Source of the DNA: Xylocopa sonorina
Taxonomy: Eukaryota; Arthropoda; Insecta; Hymenoptera; Apidae
Direction: 5' to 3'
Assembly (NCBI RefSeq): GCF_050948175.1
Contig: NC_135205.1
Coordinates: forward strand, 3,571,795 to 3,635,794
DNA length: 64,000 bases
In this document: piece by piece, positions 24,180 through 36,512 of the stretch
Layout of the letters: each line of letters begins with the position of its first letter
Numbering within the stretch: the stretch's first letter is position 1
Notes under the pieces: model-generated
The model's input: the letters and a program-made list of their open reading frames with translations, nothing else
Databases searched by the model: none
What the model was told of the DNA's origin: nothing
Position numbers and translations under genes: made by a program

Positions 24180-24203
24180 TTATCTGCCCCCGCCGCCAGA
24201 TAA
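24180..24203. promoter_or_regulatory. Inverted pair of GATA-factor sites
   Basis: TTATCTG at 24180-24186 and CAGATAA at 24197-24203 form a perfect 7-bp palindrome around a GC-rich 10-base spacer. GGATAAAG lies shortly before, and GGATTAGC (an Otd/Bicoid-type core) shortly after. The arrangement suggests an enhancer but may be chance. Confidence 0.35.
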
Positions 24204-27097
24204 ATTTCGCAGGGCTCGCGGATTAGCTTCCTGCGGATAGTGCATTCCGTTATCGGAGTCGTTGCAGCGTCCCGCCACGCGCGTCTCGTTTCCGCGTCGT
24301 CCCTGGTGCGGTCCCTGGACACGCGCTTACGCGACCACTTCGCGAGAGTACGTGCCTTGTGTTTCTTGTGCTCGATCGGTTTGCGATCGAGCCTTAAAAA
24401 ATTGTAGCGACACGCTAATATAATTCTTACGAGCGATGGGGTTGAATATTCAAGCGGTTGTTACAGATCTTCTTTATTAAACTGATTGATGCATTGGTAC
24501 CAGACGTTGTCACGTGTTACTCGATATCGTACAACCTCGATGTTCGACGAGAAAGCAGGAGTTTAGACACAATCACGGCTAACGAGAAGAAGGCCTGATA
24601 TTCAGGTCAAAGGATACCCAGAACGTTTTCACGCAGTTTTCCCCTGGCGGCGTTCCTCCTCATTGAAATCGTAACCGCCTCCGCCTCCGGATTGGCATAA
24701 GGCAACTTGACCGAGCCGCTCCCTCATTGTCCCGTTCGCATTGTAATAGAATTTTCAGCAGCGCAGCCTAGCCCAGCGCTCGTGAACGGGGGAAGGAATA
24801 AAGAATGAGAAAAAGCCAGCGAAACGGTCGCTCGCGCGCGCGTGCATACAGTGAAACAGAAGAAGTATAAACTCGCGCAGCACGCATGCCAACCACGCGT
24901 ATATACCTGTGTGTACGCGCAGGGGTATAAAGTGAACCGGTGGCAGCGAGCACAATGCGCCGTATCAAACAAAGCTGCTGCGCGCACGGGACTTCCATAG
25001 AAGTGTGGGTGGGTGCGCGAGGTGTAGTATTACTCATTCAAATGATCCTCTCCAGAGAACCTAGCCCGTTCTCCCTCGCTCCGCGTCATCGTTCCGCCGC
25101 TTCCGTCTCTCTTGGACCACGTCGCAACTACCCTTCGTCCACGACTTTTTCTTTTTTATTTTTCCTTCGCCTTCTCCCGGCTGAATCGCATCTCTCTCTC
25201 GCTCCTTCAGCTCGCCACGGTGCTTTTAATCCACGGTGCCCAGGCATTCACGTACTCCCGTGTCTCCTCTGGGTTAAATAAAAAGTCCCGCGCTACGCAG
25301 GGCCTGTTGCATGCGCGAACGCGCGCGCCCCCGCCGTATGCACGCGCCCCTGACAGGGACACAGGTACGCGCGGGGGAGACGACGCTGGTTAACAACCCC
25401 TTTCTGGCTAGATCCCGTTTCGGGGCTCGAGAGCCTCCTCCCGCCGTCCATTGTGCCGACAACTTTTACCCCCTTCGCCATTATTCGAGTCACATATCGA
25501 GGACGCCGCGGTACCGCTGATTTTTACCAGGCTCCAACCCTCCTCTGTTCGACCCAGACGCGCGGCTGACGAGCATTCATACAGCCAGCGTTGTTCCACG
25601 ATGATCTCGCGCATTATTCGGTTAATCGCGATTCACTACGTTCATCCGCGACGAGAATCAATGCTACGATGTACTGGGGAATTAAAATCGAGATCACTAC
25701 TTGGAGGGATGTTTTTCAGAGATATTCTGTTTTATTTTAAGCGTATCGTCTGATCGTTTGATACCTTCTCGTTCTCAAGAAAGATCAAAAAGGCTACTCT
25801 TGTCTCGAATAACAGTTTTCCTATTTCCGATCACTCTTCGTCGACTTCCGTCACACGCCACAGGGTTCCATTGACAGCGGTGTCTCGACCGGACACTGAC
25901 TCCCTTCACCGCGTCGATCGTTCGTCACAACAGCAACCCTCAGCCGTTCCATCCACTGCGCTCGCCTGGATCCATCGCGTTCCCTCGCCCGTGCATTCAA
26001 ACTCCTGCGCCGCGAGAAGCGACTCTAAACGGATTTCCCGACGCGCCATCCTAATGTCATTGTGCGAAATCGTTGCCTGGCCTCGGCCACGCCAGCGTCC
26101 GGGCAGTAAAGTGCTTCTGGATTCCCCACCCCTCCGTACAGGATTGTCAACAGTTGCCTGGGGTACTCGGAAACGGGCCTGGTATTGTCGTGGGACGCCT
26201 CTGCAGGCCTTTGTCGAGCGGAAAATTCTCAGAAGGATTCGAAAGGAAAATAGACGGACGGAGAATGGGTCCCAGGCACACCCCCGCTGCGCGTCCCATT
26301 GTTCGAATCCGCGGCAGGCCCCTCAGCTCTGCCCTCCACGCTTCTTAAGCCGCGCTGCTACGCTTCTCGGTTAGCGATTTCGGATCTTCGAAAGGATTTT
26401 CCGCAGCGTCGACTATCCTCGAGGACCCACCCCTCTGACCAGCGGACCCTCGATGTCTCAGCTCTGAAAACTGAGGAATTAGAACGGGACTCTTTGTCGC
26501 GTTCTTGACTTTTCAAAGAAATTTCATATCTCTGGCTCAGTCTTAAGGACGTAGAACTCTTTGTGAAACTTTTACGTGCTGTGGATACATTAAATATAGA
26601 AATAATAATTGATAAAGCGATCCAGTTTGCAACCCTTATTGTAACGCGGAGTCGAGCAGTGGTAGCGGCGCGATGCGTGCACAGAATCGATTGCGGTCCC
26701 CCGATTTCATACCACGTCGGATTATCCAGCGTTCGCGGGTGTGTACAGGGTGGTCCATTGTCAGACGGAAATTACGGAAACTCAAATTGGCCGGTGTGAC
26801 TGTGACGGGCGCAGACGTGGGCCACGTGCTGCCGCCGTTGCGGTTCTGTAATCAGTAATACCCGCGCCCAGAGGGGGTCGAAAGGGGATGGGCGAGAGAT
26901 CGGGGCGGATTTCTAAGCCGTAAGCCCCGCTATTGAAACGATCAGCCCCGGAGGCTCTGTGTTCCGGCCGTGCATTTCGGCAATTACGCGTTAACGATGC
27001 ACGCCCCGATACCGGATTGCCATTCTCGACTCGGAAACGATCTTCACCGGCGATAGTTTTGTCTCAGACGAGCCACGCACGCGTCGTTTCTCACGCG

Positions 27098-27389
27098 TCA
27101 GACGTCTATCGCGTTACACGACTCATGAAAATCGTCAAGATTCTCGTGAGAAGAATGCCATAGAGAATCTTCTGTTCTGTTTCTTTGGTAATCAATCGAG
27201 GCATCGAAAGTCAATTTTATATCAGAGTTTGTCGTAAATAATCAGGCGTCTATCGCGTTACACGTTTCATGAAAATCATCAAGATTCTCGTGAGAAGAAT
27301 GCCATAGAGAATCTTCTGTTCTGTTTCTTTGCTAGTCGATCGAGGCAACGAAAGTCAATTTTATATCAGAGTCTGTCGTAGATAAATCA
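27098..27389. repeat. Tandem duplication, period 144 bp
   Basis: Two copies, with CGTCTATCGCGTTACACG near the start at 27098 and 27242. They are highly similar over the whole unit (few substitutions), so this is one of the youngest duplications here. Each copy holds a 9-bp inverted repeat, AAGATTCTC and GAGAATCTT, separated by 17 bases (27137-27171 and 27281-27315), and the arms are identical in both copies. Confidence 0.95.
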
Positions 27390-30300
27390 TTTTCTAAAGA
27401 CATTAATTAGTTCGTTTCGTACAGGCGATTAGAAGCAAATGATCCGTGACTAGTTACACCAGATATATCCCTTAATGGAATATTTCCATCTGGCGAACTG
27501 TTGCAAGGTGCACTTTTAAATGAACGAACGATATCTGCGGTATATCCTTATCGATCCAATCCTTCGTATCACCGTCGTGCATCGTTATCCGCGATATCTT
27601 AAGCGTTAATATTCCGTGGATACTTTTGTTTTCTTAAAAATCGTTCTATCGATATTGAATGCCCCGAATACCGAGAAACATTTATCCGCCGTGGCGATAA
27701 TCTCGAATTGCATAATTCCCTACCTCGATGGAAAGTACGAGTCATGCTAACGCTAGATGCAAACAGATCGCGTTACCAAGGATGCTATCGAATTCGGGTG
27801 AATACCAGCAGGATGTTCCCATCGCGTCTCCAATGTCCATTTCGAAGAGTACACGATGACTGTTTGCGAAAGTCACCGACAGACAACCCAGGGTGGCGCG
27901 TGGAACGGCGTCGCGAGCGTTTCTCTCACACGGGGTGGCTCCATTGTCGCAGTCGCCCTTCCCGTCCTCTCCGTGGCCTTTTTTTTCCGGGGCCATTCAG
28001 CCCCTTCGCGTCGCTCGAGGTTCAGGGGTAGCCCACCCCTGGTGTTTGTGGAGCCACCCGTAACGTGTATCGTCGATCGCATTAGCCCGGTTGGCTATGA
28101 ATTCGAGAATGCCTCGTAATTGTTATTGCGCCGTTGCGGCGACGTCGTAAGCCCCGTGTACGCAAACACGCGTCGTTGACAGCGGCTTCCGGCTCGATCC
28201 TGCGTTCCCAAACGAATTAATCGACGGAGAATCCAATTCTTTCGTTACGAGCGCCTTCTGTCTTCCAGTCTCGTCAAGGTTCTCTCGTTCGCCAAGGTTA
28301 TCTGCGAGCAGTGCGATTTTTATTTCGATTGGAAATCTTTGATCAAAGTGCATCGAACACTGCAACAACCTGTCTCCATTATCGCGTCCACGTTCAGAGT
28401 ACGTATCAAAATATATTCGAAACGATGTTTCGTCGATTTTCGAAATTTTCCAGTGACTGGCAGATTTGCTCGATCACGCGGCGTTTCTGATCGATCGTCG
28501 TATCGATATCGAAGGATGGCATCTGCCAACGGTGCACCCTGTCGCGTGATTCTCGTACGAAGATCTTCGCAAACCCAGCCGTGACCGATAAGCGGCGAAA
28601 GTCAGCGATATCGAACGATGGGGAGGGGGAACCGTTGTATCATTATCGTTATTCGGTTTATCTAATCGTTCGCTGATAATCCGCGGGACGCCCTGGCTCC
28701 GTGGCAGATAAATCGTGACGAACGATCAAGGTCGCGATGCACGGACCGCGTCGAGACGTCCGAGTGGCGATAAAAGGAAAACTGGTCGCTGGAGCGCGAG
28801 CCCCGGATTTTCTGCGAAACGATACGATCGCGGCAACAGCCGTTCGATCGATGACTCGGCTACGTCCGGGCAGAGAGTGGCTATCACGGACGGCTGATTA
28901 ATTCCGCTAGATAATCGATCGAAATAGACGCGGATTCGATGTCGAATCCCGTCGATCCGCGGCCGATTGTTTTCACGCTGACGCGTACCTTGCTACCTGT
29001 TATCTTCGTAACTCTTCCTGGTTCGATTGCGACAGATACGCGCCCGTGTTTTCGAATGACACTCTCCTCGATTGCGCTCGTTTATTTCTACTTTTTTCAC
29101 AGTTTTTGTTTTTCTTTTTCGTTTCTTTTTTTTTTTCATTTCTGTTGAACAGTTGACGTTTGCACCTCGATCGACGAGCATTCCTGTTTGAAACGTGTTT
29201 GAATCACTGAGAAGGGCGCGAGAAATATTCTCTAACTTTGCTTGGAATGGTTGCTAACACATGGACTTCTCAGTGAACAGAAGAGGAAATGGTGAATGAG
29301 ATACATCGGTTAGGAAGGGTAACGTTGACGCGCGATCGTGAGCTACGTCTGAATTCTAAATACTTGGTGATACGACCGAGTTCTATTAAAAGATGTGCTT
29401 GATCCGGGGAATATGAAGTGGCTAATAACACGTTGGAGAAATTACACGGTATACGTTTCAGCGTAAGTGGTTTTCGTCCAAGCGGAGAAATAGTCAGCGT
29501 AGTCTATTAACGGGGAACCTTAGCAACTTTCCAATCCGTGCACTTTTACGACATTATCACTTAATTATATCGACTGAATGGAGGCTTGGTAAAAGTCGTT
29601 CGAATTATGGCCACGAATGGCTGCTAGGAAACGAGTTAGCGGGTTGTAACTGTATCAAGCTGGCCGTGACACGGTAGTGCATAAATCACTCTCGTGGGCT
29701 AAGATGCATCGCCCGTATGGCGCATCCTCGCGCGTGTTAAGGATCGAGTGCGTACGAAAATACCGTCGCTTCAGAAGTGCGTAGTTACGCGTGCCAATCT
29801 TGCGCAAGAAATTTGCAATTTTTATCAATCACTGAAAAAATCCTGCAAAAATATCCAATTTCATCCCTTTCGCCCCTTCGACCACATTTCTCTTCTCGTT
29901 TCCCGTCGCAAGTTTCAACAGCCCCGCAGAGAAGTGTTCGCGTTACGTATTTAAAAATACTCTGCGACACTCTCGTCTCACGCGAGCGCGCGTAACCGCT
30001 CGCGATTTCCATATCGAGCGATATTTTGTTAAATGAAATTCCAGCGGAGGGGGATGGAACGCGATAGGTCGCGCGAGAGGGTGCTGCGCACGCGAGTACG
30101 AACGAGAACGTCTACCTTTCGGTGTTGTACGTTCACGGAAAATTTCAAGGCTGAATTTACGAGCGACGGGGTTGAAGTTAACTCGAGAAGGAGAGGGGAG
30201 GGGGTTGGAATCGGGAATCCCAGCGAAGCGAGGAGCGAAGTGGCGGCGGTGGAGGAGCCCAGAAGCTGATTCAATCATGATAATTCCTCGAATGAAATTT

Positions 30301-30553
30301 ACCGCCGACCATCACGCACGTAGCCAGTAACGTAGCGCGAGCCAGGCTCCGAGGGTGCTTGGTAATCGGGGGATGGTTCGCCAACCCCCTCGTCCGACGC
30401 TGCCAATCTAATAATACCAATTGACTCGAGCGGCCGGCGAATGCTCGATTTGCGGTCGTCCCTCGTCTTCTTCGCGGTCTACGGCTCTTATCCTGTTAGC
30501 CGTCGTTGGTGCGCGACGCTCTGAACGTGGCGTCGGGGCCCTGGCTGCGGGCG

Positions 30554-30574
30554 TCGCCGCCGCCGCCGCCGCCG
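30554..30574. repeat. (GCC)7 trinucleotide microsatellite
   Basis: Seven uninterrupted GCC units, reading Ala, Pro or Arg by frame. No coding support. Confidence 0.9.
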
Positions 30575-31719
30575 CGAGTCGAGTGCCACTTCTGCGCCGG
30601 GGTTTCATTCGATTTGAATGCGTTCTTTGGGAAAATTCGATTCGCCAGGCGCGAGGATTGGTTAAACGGCAGATTAAAACGCAGGGGTAGCCATTGTTCC
30701 AGATAATACGATTCGTGGGTGGTGGTGACACTTTATAGTTGCTCGATCGCGAGCGTTTTTCAGAGTGGAAGAATTCAATTACTATTTTGCCACGGCGGAC
30801 AGATAGTTTCGTGGGTTTGGAATATTTTTTGAAGTGTTCATAGAGTCGTAATTGTTTTAATTGCCTCGTTGGAGAGGAGAGTCGCGTTTAATTCCGTGAA
30901 AAGAGCGACAGTCTCAGCCTCGCCCCTCTAAGCTTCTCGTTTATGCACCCTCGACGCGCTCTCGACATGTTGCGCGCATTGTCGATAGTCAAATGCATAA
31001 CAGGGTACGGTGTAAAGGCGGCACGCATGGATGGTCCAGGTCCCAGGCAATGCCAGATGGGTGACTGATGCGACCAGTAACCCCGCGTCAACGTGAAACG
31101 ACGAGTCGAGTGACAGGGCAGACCGCCCGGGACCGAGTCGAGGGTCAAGTCGACGCGATATTACATTTCCTGCCGATTTATTCGAGACTAACGAAGTGCA
31201 GCCCCAACGCCAAGGAGCGATGGTTGTAGCTCGTTCTCTCAATAACTTTCCAACGAAATTTACGCTATCAACAATTGTCTCCTCGTTAAACAATTACAAA
31301 CCAATATCGTTCTCCACGTTTTCAACCCCTTCTTCTTCAATGAATCTTTCGAATCGTAAAACCTAATCGCCACGAAATTCGAATTCTCCACGCGTCGCGC
31401 ATGCGACCGCGGATAAATCGAAACCACTCGAAGATGGTTACGTTCAATCAACGAAAGGCGTACGATGGCTGGCGAGAGCTGGCGAAGGGCCTCGAAAACC
31501 GGCGCGTTACACGCTCGCTACCGCGGTTCGTTTCACGGCCCTGTTCCCGTTCCCTTCGAGTGTCCGCAGCTGTCACGGAAAAGTCGGTTGCGCCAGCAAA
31601 CATTCCTTTTTTCCGGGGGTCTCCTTTCATTGTTCCGCCGGTGGATCGCGAGCCGTCAGACGAAACGATTCCGTTCTGGTCCACGTACGATCATCCTCGA
31701 CGCTACCACGAGCAACAGA

Positions 31720-31768
31720 GAGAGAAAGTCGAGAGAGAGAGCGAAAAGAGAAAAAGAGAGAGAAATAA
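31720..31768. repeat. AG-rich purine tract
   Basis: Repeated AGAGAGAAAG and GAGAGAGAGCG units, almost pure purine on the + strand. Confidence 0.8.
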
Positions 31769-32129
31769 AAACCAGTCCTCCCCTTCTAGCGTACCCCAAC
31801 GTTACATTCGACGAGGCAACACCTTCGACGTACACACATAGACGCGACAGAGGGTTAGAAGCGGGGACGGGAACAGAGGGGTGGCGGAGAGAGGCGGCCA
31901 ACCCTCTTTCCTGGCCCCCGTTGCTGCAAGGGCAGGTCTGTTCGATTCAAACGCGGAGGTTATCCCGCTGTAGTTACCTACCCGCCGTTTCTGCGGTGGC
32001 CCCTAGCGCGGGACGCGAATAATGACGTAACAATGGCTGCCGTGAGCGCACTACAAAAACAGCGGCCATTGTCGAGCGGTACGAGAGCGGTGCCCGTGTG
32101 TAGAAACGGAACGGCGCTCCTCTCACCGC

Positions 32130-32188
32130 GTGTAATGTGATTACACGAGCGTGCACCGCGGCCTCTCGGTGCTTCAGGCGATTGACAG
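32130..32188. promoter_or_regulatory. Candidate homeodomain/PBX-MEIS site cluster
   Basis: GTGTAATGTGATTACAC at 32130-32146 is a perfect palindrome containing TAATGTGATTA, the TAAT-N3-ATTA (P3) dimer site of paired-class homeodomains. CGATTGACAG at 32179-32188 differs by one base from the PBX-MEIS composite TGATTGACAG, and TGACAG is the Hth/MEIS core. The pair would fit an enhancer bound by Hth/Exd within hth itself. This is motif evidence only. Confidence 0.35.
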
Positions 32189-32312
32189 TCATCCCCGTTA
32201 ATGGTGTTTTTAAAAACAATATCCACGTGCCCCCGACACACTGGCATCGAGGCAGTCAAGGGTGCTCCCTGGATAACTTATTCGCGCCTACCCGCCACGA
32301 TCTGGCGCCTCA

Positions 32313-32662
32313 CGATTTTTCACCGCCAATGAACTCTCTAAATATGGCGTCGCTATGAAAATAACAACATCCTCGATTGAAATAAACAATTCTCTACGAT
32401 TTCCACGCGAATGGTGCTCGATCTAAATTTATTATTCGTTCACGAACCCTCTGCAACTCGCTCAGTGGGTGGATGCACTCTCACTCGCGATTTTTCACCG
32501 CCAAGGGACTCTCTAATGTGGCGTCGCTATGAAAATAACAACATCCTCGATTAAAATGAATAATTTTCTACGACACCACGCGAATGGTACTCGATCTAAA
32601 TTTATCTCGTCGTTTATGAACCCTCTGCAACTCGCTCAGTAGGTGGATGCACTCTCGCTCGT
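32313..32662. repeat. Tandem duplication, period 175 bp
   Basis: Two copies with CGATTTTTCACCGCCAA at 32313 and 32488. Shared blocks include ATGGCGTCGCTATG-like, AAATAACAACATCCTCGATT and CCTCTGCAACTCGCTCAGT. Copies differ by small indels and substitutions. No open frame is conserved. Confidence 0.95.
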
Positions 32663-34267
32663 GCCCCAAATGCGATCGTCCCGTCGATGTCGATGCACAC
32701 GCCAGCGAGTGAAAGAATCGCGCCTCGAGCGATGGTTTCCACGCCGTGAGGTCCCGTTCGTTCTCGTTTTCCACCTGTCGCCTGGCCCCGCGGAAAGGAA
32801 AGTCGTCGTCCCGCGGGTTCAGCCGTCCTGGCGGCTCCGCTTTCCGAGATAATCGAGCGGGTCGAGCGGAACACGGTGCACATCGCGATTAATTAGCCAA
32901 CGAATGCGGCGCGCCCCTTACGTCTTCATTATGTAGGCCAGCTCGTCGTTGCAGGCGCCTTTCCTGGCGCTCGATCTCCTTCCGCGAATAGCAACGGCCG
33001 TAACCGCGTCCAACCGAGCGATTTCCACCGCGTACACCGATCACGTAGCCCAACAGCGCGAGCCCACCTTGGAAAAATCCCTGGCGTCGATAAGCCACGG
33101 ACCGGATCGATCCACCGTGGACCGTATTTTAATTAACCGCCGGGCTACACGTTTTAATTAACGCCTCTGCTTCTTCTCCACGCTACTGGCGAAATCGACG
33201 GTGGGAACGGCTGACTGTTTTTTCAAACCGTTCTCTGAATCGGTTCCGTTCTGACTGATAAGTGATCCCGCGTTCCACCCTGGCGTCGTTGTTTACTACG
33301 ATCCTAGCGATATGTCGCTAATGTTAATTAGCAGCTTGTGGAAACTATTTACGATAGCAGCGTGCGATCGTTTGTCAGAAGTTTGTCGTTGGACTGGGAG
33401 ATCGTTCGAGGGCTACCAGAGGGATGATTCAGGTCAACAGAGGTCAGTTGCAAATGTCGATTGACATTCGTTCCATTCGTGATTAATTCGTGGTAATCTC
33501 GCAGTCGATTGGAATTTTTATACTCGCTGGGGAGGAATTTGTGTTTGAGAGGAAGACGACGTTGAGTGATATATTAATTTCGTCGTTTTAGGATGGTCGA
33601 TAGAGATTCTGTAGGTTTTCGAATTCCTTGGGGAACTGTGTGACGATCGAGAAATGTACGATTAGCAAGGATCTAATCTTACGTATTAAAATTCCCTTCT
33701 GAGTATCACTCCTCGTGGCTCGCAATTGCATCTATCTCGACATTCCCTCGACTAAATCATTTCGAGAGTAAGATGGAGCGCGTTACGATGGTAAACGGGT
33801 ATCTCTGTCGCATCGATCCAGTTACGTTCGAGAGTAACAGCCTCAATTAGCGTTACGATACGTTCCCTCCGGATTTTCCGCGAGGCGGGCCCGTTCACGC
33901 TCGAGGAATCGCGTCGCGGTCGTTTCCTAGGCTTCGTGCCATTATCTTCGTTGCGCCCGCCATTCCTCTCGAGCCTGGATCCGTATGGTTCCGCGATGAC
34001 ATTGCCGCGCGCGGTCTGCTCGACCAACCCAGCCGTGTCCCGCTTCCGAGCCGCTTTCTGCCCGCCAGCCTGGCAATCTCGCCCTCGAGGACGCGCAATT
34101 TCGACCTCGATGGCGCGAGTTCCGCGACCGAGCCTCCTTTCGATCAACGATGGAGAACGCTGGCATCGCGCGAGCTGCTTGCTCGATGAGCCTGTCGCTT
34201 CTCTGGAAGCCTTGGTCCCTTTGTCGTGCCTCGTCGTTCCTCTGGCGAATACTTTGAACGCGAGAAA
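32663..34267. other. Intron-like stretch with overlapping minus-strand frames
   Basis: 33300-33760 is AT-richer and featureless. 33752-34267 has three overlapping minus-strand frames with charged, Glu/Arg/Gln-rich text (for example QRNDEARQRDQGFQRSDR). It could be a decayed coiled-coil coding sequence or simply codon-like DNA. No known protein is recognised. Confidence 0.4.
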
Positions 34268-34570
34268 CGCCAGATGTCATTGCTAGCTTGCTGATATTTT
34301 CTGTAATTATCCGTTGCGAACTATTGCACTTTACTTTGTTAGAATCGTGGTATTGCAATGTTTTATCAGTGTTGGATAATTTTGAATTTTTTTGGTAATC
34401 ACTGAAGTTACGACGATCGCCAGATGCCATTGGTAGCTAGCTGATATTTTCTGTAATCATCCATTGCGAACTATTGCACTTTGTTAGTATCGTGGGGTTT
34501 GTATCGCGATATTTTATCAGTTTTGGATATTATTGAATTTTTTTGGTAATCACTGAAGTTACGACGATTA
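34268..34570. repeat. Tandem duplication, period 150 bp
   Basis: Two copies with CGCCAGATG at 34268 and 34418, sharing GCTGATATTTTCTGTAAT, TGCGAACTATTGCACTTT and TTTTTTTGGTAATCACTGAAG. The second copy lacks a TACTT piece and has extra GGGTTTG. Because 150 is a multiple of three, a minus-strand frame reads RRNFSDYQKNS in both copies; no evidence shows it is translated. Confidence 0.95.
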
Positions 34571-35914
34571 AGGGTTTTCAATGATGTGACGCGAGTTTGA
34601 TTGCACAGTCGTGTTCGAATACGATTTGCCGAAAATACGAGTACACGCATAAAATGACCGTAGCAGGAGGCGCGGCGATGAATCCGCGATGCACCAACGC
34701 ATCGACGCACGCGTGTGACTAAATTCAGTCACGTATTTACACGCGCTGTAAACTTCAGTGACGAACGGGGAAAGCTTTATTAAGACGAGACTCCCCTCTT
34801 CGTCACGAGGTATAAATCTCTTGGTAACGTCGCGGCTTTCTGTTGGTTGATTTGTGGCCGTGGTTAGGTCATGATCGTTGTCTCCGGTGGCTTTACAGCG
34901 GCACAAAATTGAGCGTGGAATGCCCCATTAAAAATCCAATAAACCATCCCGATTCCCCGATCTTTTTATAAACATCCTTCTCTATTTCGCTATTTCACGC
35001 CCCGTTTTTACGCCACCTTTTTATGCCGCCATAAAAATCGCAATTTCTAACTAACTTCGCCTCTAGCTCAGCCTCCGCGGACGTTTACCGCTAATCTCGG
35101 CGATTTTTATCGTCACTTCGATCTCAACAATTTCCATTAATAACCAAGTAACTACTCAATTACTTTTACTCGTGTTTGCCACACGAAAACGATATTTGCA
35201 TCAACACACACAATCGAATCGTTACAGATCACTCCAATTCCTTCGTGAAAGATTAAAACTAAAACAGCCGCGAATCGTCGAATCAACAGTTCAGATTCGA
35301 TTAGAATTAATTGTTACTCTCTCGCTGAACGTCATTCGCGTAACCTTTTCAACTGGTCGAGGAGTAATAACGAGGGGGGGTCGTGAAGAGATAGAAATCG
35401 GAGGCGTCCACGCGTGGCCTGCGCGCAGAGGAAGACGAAACCGTGATCGCGGTTTTCTCTCACGAATGGGGTATTACAGTGGTCGGATGATATATTTTTC
35501 TTCGAGGCACCGTATTGCCGTGTAAACCCAATAAAGAGGCAGGAACGAGCCGGCGGCCACACACGACGATGCGTCCCAGCGTCGCGCGCGAAAGGCGCGC
35601 CGAAACGGGATCGTTACGTTTTCGAAACGCGGACAATAAAAGGATTCCAGCGATCGGCAGGAACGGTAAGAACGTTTCCACGAGGCCCGTGGCAGGCTCC
35701 TCGCAAACAAACGAGGCTGGAATTTTCTCTTTTATAACCGGGCCAGAGCGGTTCACTTCGCGGAAGCCGCTGCTTATCGGTCGCTCCCGCTTCTTCTTCT
35801 TCCTTCTGGATCAACAAACGCGTGGCGTGTCGCCGCTTTTGCGCGCGCCCTCCTCGCCTGTTCCACGGCTTCTTTTTCCGTTACCCACGAAACCACGCGC
35901 TCGGCAAAATTCTT
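34571..35914. other. Intron-like stretch, nothing recognised
   Basis: 34910-35180 is AT-rich with ATTAAAAATCCAATAAACC and CATAAAAATCGC blocks that look like conserved non-coding DNA, although conservation cannot be judged from one sequence. The rest is CpG-rich with frames open on both strands. Confidence 0.45.
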
Positions 35915-35915
35915 T

Positions 35916-36512
35916 CCTCCGTTTCTTAGTAATTCCTTTTCGTTTACGTAAATTCGTTAGAGAAAAGCTTGGACCAACTATACACCCTACATCTCGACAT
36001 AAATTTAAAATTGTCCACCTAACGATCTACGTTCGACGTATCCATCATCGTTTCTCACAATAGCGCGATGATATCGTGGATATTAGAAGGAAATCAATTA
36101 ACACATTCTCCTCCGTTTCTTAGTCATTTCTTTTCATTTACGTAAATTCGTTAGAGAAAAGCTTGGACCAACTATACACCCTACATCTCGACATAAATTT
36201 GAAATTGTCCATCTAACGATCTACGTTCGACGTATCCATCATCGTTTCTTACAATAGCGCGATGATATCGTGGATATTAGAAGGAAATCAATTAACACAT
36301 TTTCCTCCGTTTCTTAGTAATTTCTTTTCGTTTACATAAATTCGTTAGAGAAAAGCTTGGACCAACTATACACCCTCGTCACACACACACACCTACATCT
36401 CGACGTAAATTTTAAATTGCCCATCTAACGATCTACATTCGACGTGTCTATCGTCGTTTCTCACAATAGCACGATGGTATCGTGGATATTAGAAAGAAAT
36501 CAATTAACACAC
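35916..36512. repeat. Tandem triplication, period 194 bp
   Basis: CCTCCGTTTCTTAG begins copies at 35916, 36110 and 36304 (194 bp each). Copies 1 and 2 are nearly identical. Copy 3 has more changes and an insertion of about 19 bases of CA repeat (CACACACACAC near 36382). Shared blocks include AGAGAAAAGCTTGGACCAAC and GCGATGATATCGTGGATATT. The unit is not coding. Confidence 0.95.

Larger units (their letters stand above)
22592..27095. other. Intron-like stretch with a short exact repeat and an inverted GATA pair
   Basis: A CTC/CTT microsatellite lies at 22946-22965. A 24-base word is repeated exactly at 23550 and 24059. An inverted GATA-site pair lies at 24180-24203, and an 8-bp hairpin GCTCGATC/GATCGAGC at 24370-24392. 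A possible transposon-end remnant lies at 26744. No exon was recognised. Confidence 0.5.
27390..32129. other. Intron-like stretch, no exon recognised
   Basis: 29090-29140 is T-rich. 29800-30000 has low-complexity frames. A (CCG)n tract at 30554-30574 and an AG-rich tract at 31720-31770 are the only repeats. TTATCTAATC and CTGATAATCC occur at about 28658-28682. No RNA gene or transposon was seen. Confidence 0.5.
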
